A stretch of 7,125 bases of DNA from Candidatus Aenigmatarchaeota archaeon (lineage in GTDB: Archaea; Aenigmatarchaeota; Aenigmatarchaeia; CG10238-14). The DNA lies in NCBI GenBank assembly GCA_025058005.1, contig JANXDN010000019.1, positions 1 to 7,125 on the forward strand. The letters run 5' to 3'. Numbering within the stretch: the first letter of the stretch is position 1; every line of letters starts with the position of its first letter. The notes below the pieces were generated by a model, which did no database searches, was not told where the DNA came from, and was given only the letters and a program-made list of their open reading frames with translations. Of the stretch, positions 5,374 through 7,125 are shown piece after piece. The position numbers and the translations under genes are program-made.

Positions 5374-7125
5374 AAAAAGGTATAATATTTACATTAGATA
5401 TTCTTTTAAGTATTGTTGTAGTAATGTTTGTGATACTTTTTCTTCAAAATATAAGACCTGAAAGTTATTTAGAAGAGTTAGAGTTTCAACAAATGAATCT
5501 AATATCAAAGGATATATTGAATGTGCTCTCAGAGCTAAAAGTTTATGAAGCAAATATTAGCGCTATTCAAGCATTAATAGAGACAGGTCAATTAAAAGAT
5601 GAAGATTTAAATAAAACTGTGTTGGACTTGATTACGAGTTATTGGTATAGCAAAAACACAACCCTTGCAAGAAATGTTTCACAAGAAATTTTTTCAAGAT
5701 TTAATGACATTTGCATCTCTTTACAAGCAGAAGATGTAATTTATAGCAATTGTAACCAAACCGGCAAAATAATTTCTGTAGCAAGCAGGATAGAAACTGG
5801 TTATGAAATTGGGAAACCTGTTTACGGTTATATGGCAAGAGCTTTTTTAAGATCAATAAAGAATAAAACAACCTCTGAATACTCTTTTTTTGGTGGATAT
5901 GAAGGCGATGGTAATATAACAAAAATCTTGTTTTTGCCCGACGATGCTAAAATTGTTTCTTTGTATTTAGAAGGTGTTTTTGGAAACAACTTTACTCTAT
6001 ATGTTAACAACAACTTTACCGGCATATATAACGTGTCTTTGCCTTCTTTTACACCAAGCAACTGGATTGTTTGTAACCAAACATTTAACAAAAACTATTG
6101 CAACAATTTAAAACCTGGGAAAAACGAGTTTTATTTCAACTTTACCTCAAGTAGAAACAACTTTGTAGGTGGTGGTTTTATTAGAGCTACTTTTAATACT
6201 TCACAAAAATTCAACTACACTAATGGTTCTATTCATTATTTTCCTGGTATCAAAGGATTAATAAATATTTATTCTTCTTTTGATGTTCCTGGAAATGTAA
6301 AAGATATGGAAATATTTTTGAATTATTCCACAAATTATACTGTGTTTTTGACTATAGGAAACAAAACTATTTGGAGAAGCAACTCCACAAGAGTTCAACA
6401 AAAGATTTCCAACTCTACTATATTTAGCATACTCTCTCCTTTGGAAGTCAGCAACAAAACCGTGCCTATTAGAATGGGAACCGAAGCTTTCATAGAGAAA
6501 GTTGGAGGTAAGGCTGATGTTGTTTTAATAACAGATGTTTCAGGTACTATGAACTGGAGATTAGATAGCAATGTAAATGGTGTAAATAAAGATTGTAGCC
6601 GAGTAAATGAAAGTGACACAAATAGAATAAGCCTAGCAAAGTGTCTTGACAAAGAGTTCGTCAGAATAGTTTTGAATGTTTCTGGTAATAGGGTTGGGTT
6701 GGTTGCTTATAGCGGTGTACCAAATTATATCCCGACAGCAAACAGCCAAATGATAGTCTCCACTCATAATTTAAGCAATAACTCAACTTCATTAACACAA
6801 CAAATAGAAAGTTATACAGCTTCTGGCGCTACTGGTATATGCGGTGCTTTAAGAAGTGCGATAAAAATGCTATTGGATCAAAGTAACACTTCAAGAGCAA
6901 GATTTATAGTTTTGATGACTGACGGTATAGCCAATGTTCAGTGCGACCCTTCAAATGAAAATTCCACTGTTGGTTGTATACCAAGAATTTGCCCCAATAC
7001 AGGTTATTGTTCTGGCGGAGGTTGCTTGTATTCGGCATGTGGTGATTGGGCATCTGATAAAGCAGTTAATGACAGCATAAATGAAGGTTGCAGAGCTGCT
7101 AGATATGGTATAAAGGTTTATACTA
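5370..7125 (+). CDS. Pilin-anchored von Willebrand A domain surface protein (TadG-like), 3' end cut by window edge
   Basis: This is a large exported protein; 585 residues are visible and the frame is open to the right edge. It starts MKKG/IIFTLDILLS, a class III-like leader with Asp at +6 and a hydrophobic helix (about 5-26). A helical region follows (about 30-180), then two beta-rich segments (about 182-275 and 280-370), then a vWA domain from about 380. The MIDAS metal site looks complete: DVSGTM (389-394), Thr488 in SGATGICGAL and Asp518 in VLMTDG. After TDG comes an insertion with six Cys between residues 525 and 557 (Cys574 follows). About 29 N-x-S/T sequons are scattered through the protein, fitting a heavily glycosylated exterior. 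Translation is coupled to prepilin 3 by ATGA. The likely role is a filament tip, adhesin or assembly subunit; bacterial TadG also joins a pilin-like anchor to vWA, but common descent is not shown. Confidence 0.9.
   Translation, partial: MKKGIIFTLDILLSIVVVMFVILFLQNIRPESYLEELEFQQMNLISKDILNVLSELKVYEANISAIQALIETGQLKDEDLNKTVLDLITSYWYSKNTTLARNVSQEIFSRFNDICISLQAEDVIYSNCNQTGKIISVASRIETGYEIGKPVYGYMARAFLRSIKNKTTSEYSFFGGYEGDGNITKILFLPDDAKIVSLYLEGVFGNNFTLYVNNNFTGIYNVSLPSFTPSNWIVCNQTFNKNYCNNLKPGKNEFYFNFTSSRNNFVGGGFIRATFNTSQKFNYTNGSIHYFPGIKGLINIYSSFDVPGNVKDMEIFLNYSTNYTVFLTIGNKTIWRSNSTRVQQKISNSTIFSILSPLEVSNKTVPIRMGTEAFIEKVGGKADVVLITDVSGTMNWRLDSNVNGVNKDCSRVNESDTNRISLAKCLDKEFVRIVLNVSGNRVGLVAYSGVPNYIPTANSQMIVSTHNLSNNSTSLTQQIESYTASGATGICGALRSAIKMLLDQSNTSRARFIVLMTDGIANVQCDPSNENSTVGCIPRICPNTGYCSGGGCLYSACGDWASDKAVNDSINEGCRAARYGIKVYT

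Noticed and set aside
5701..6652. Three minus-strand open frames opposite the vWA gene
   Set aside because: They overlap the continuous vWA protein frame, have biased composition and show no start signals.
6534..7125. vWA domain of a magnesium chelatase or MoxR-linked complex
   Set aside because: No AAA ATPase partner is present, and the protein carries a pilin-like signal, membrane helix and many sequons, which fit an extracellular role.

Overview
The window is AT-rich archaeal DNA carrying a compact, divergently organised type IV filament (archaeal Tad-like or Epd-like pilus) locus. Three things point to Archaea. Short prepilins carry class III-type signal peptides (K/R-x-Q with Glu at +5). 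The secretion ATPase has the archaeal CpaF/TadA/FlaI style of motifs. Both divergent lead genes lack a Shine-Dalgarno site and look leaderless. The phylum cannot be fixed from sequence alone; the dense packing and the pilin families resemble small-genome DPANN-type archaea, but that is only a weak lean.

Left half (positions 4043 down to 1, minus strand): four tightly coupled genes encode the cytoplasmic and membrane machinery. In order of transcription they are a CBS-domain plus winged-helix protein, a 502-residue secretion ATPase, a TadB-like T2SSF membrane protein, and a TadC-like T2SSF membrane protein that runs off the left edge just before its C-terminus. Two of the junctions are ATGA overlaps (3276-3279 and 893-896); the ATPase/TadB-like junction is also ATGA if the second Met (1774) is the real start.

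Middle (4044-4119): a 76-bp divergent control region. It holds a candidate TATA element lying almost exactly midway between the two start codons, and a small dyad (ACCAT-N10-ATGGT) on the side of the CBS gene.

Right half (4120 to 7125, plus strand): four coupled genes encode exported, pilin-like proteins. They are three small single-pass proteins of 136, 128 and 156 residues and a large protein (at least 585 residues, cut by the right edge). The large one has the same kind of N-terminal pilin-like anchor, beta-rich middle domains, a von Willebrand A (vWA) domain with an intact metal site, and a Cys-rich insertion.

Taken together, the minus operon would power and anchor filament assembly while the plus operon would supply subunits and a possible vWA tip or adhesin protein. 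The set parallels bacterial Tad loci (TadA/TadB/TadC plus TadE/TadF/TadG). The prepilin peptidase needed to process the signal peptides is not in the window. No tRNA, rRNA, CRISPR array or mobile element was seen, and no stretch over 300 bases lacks a gene.
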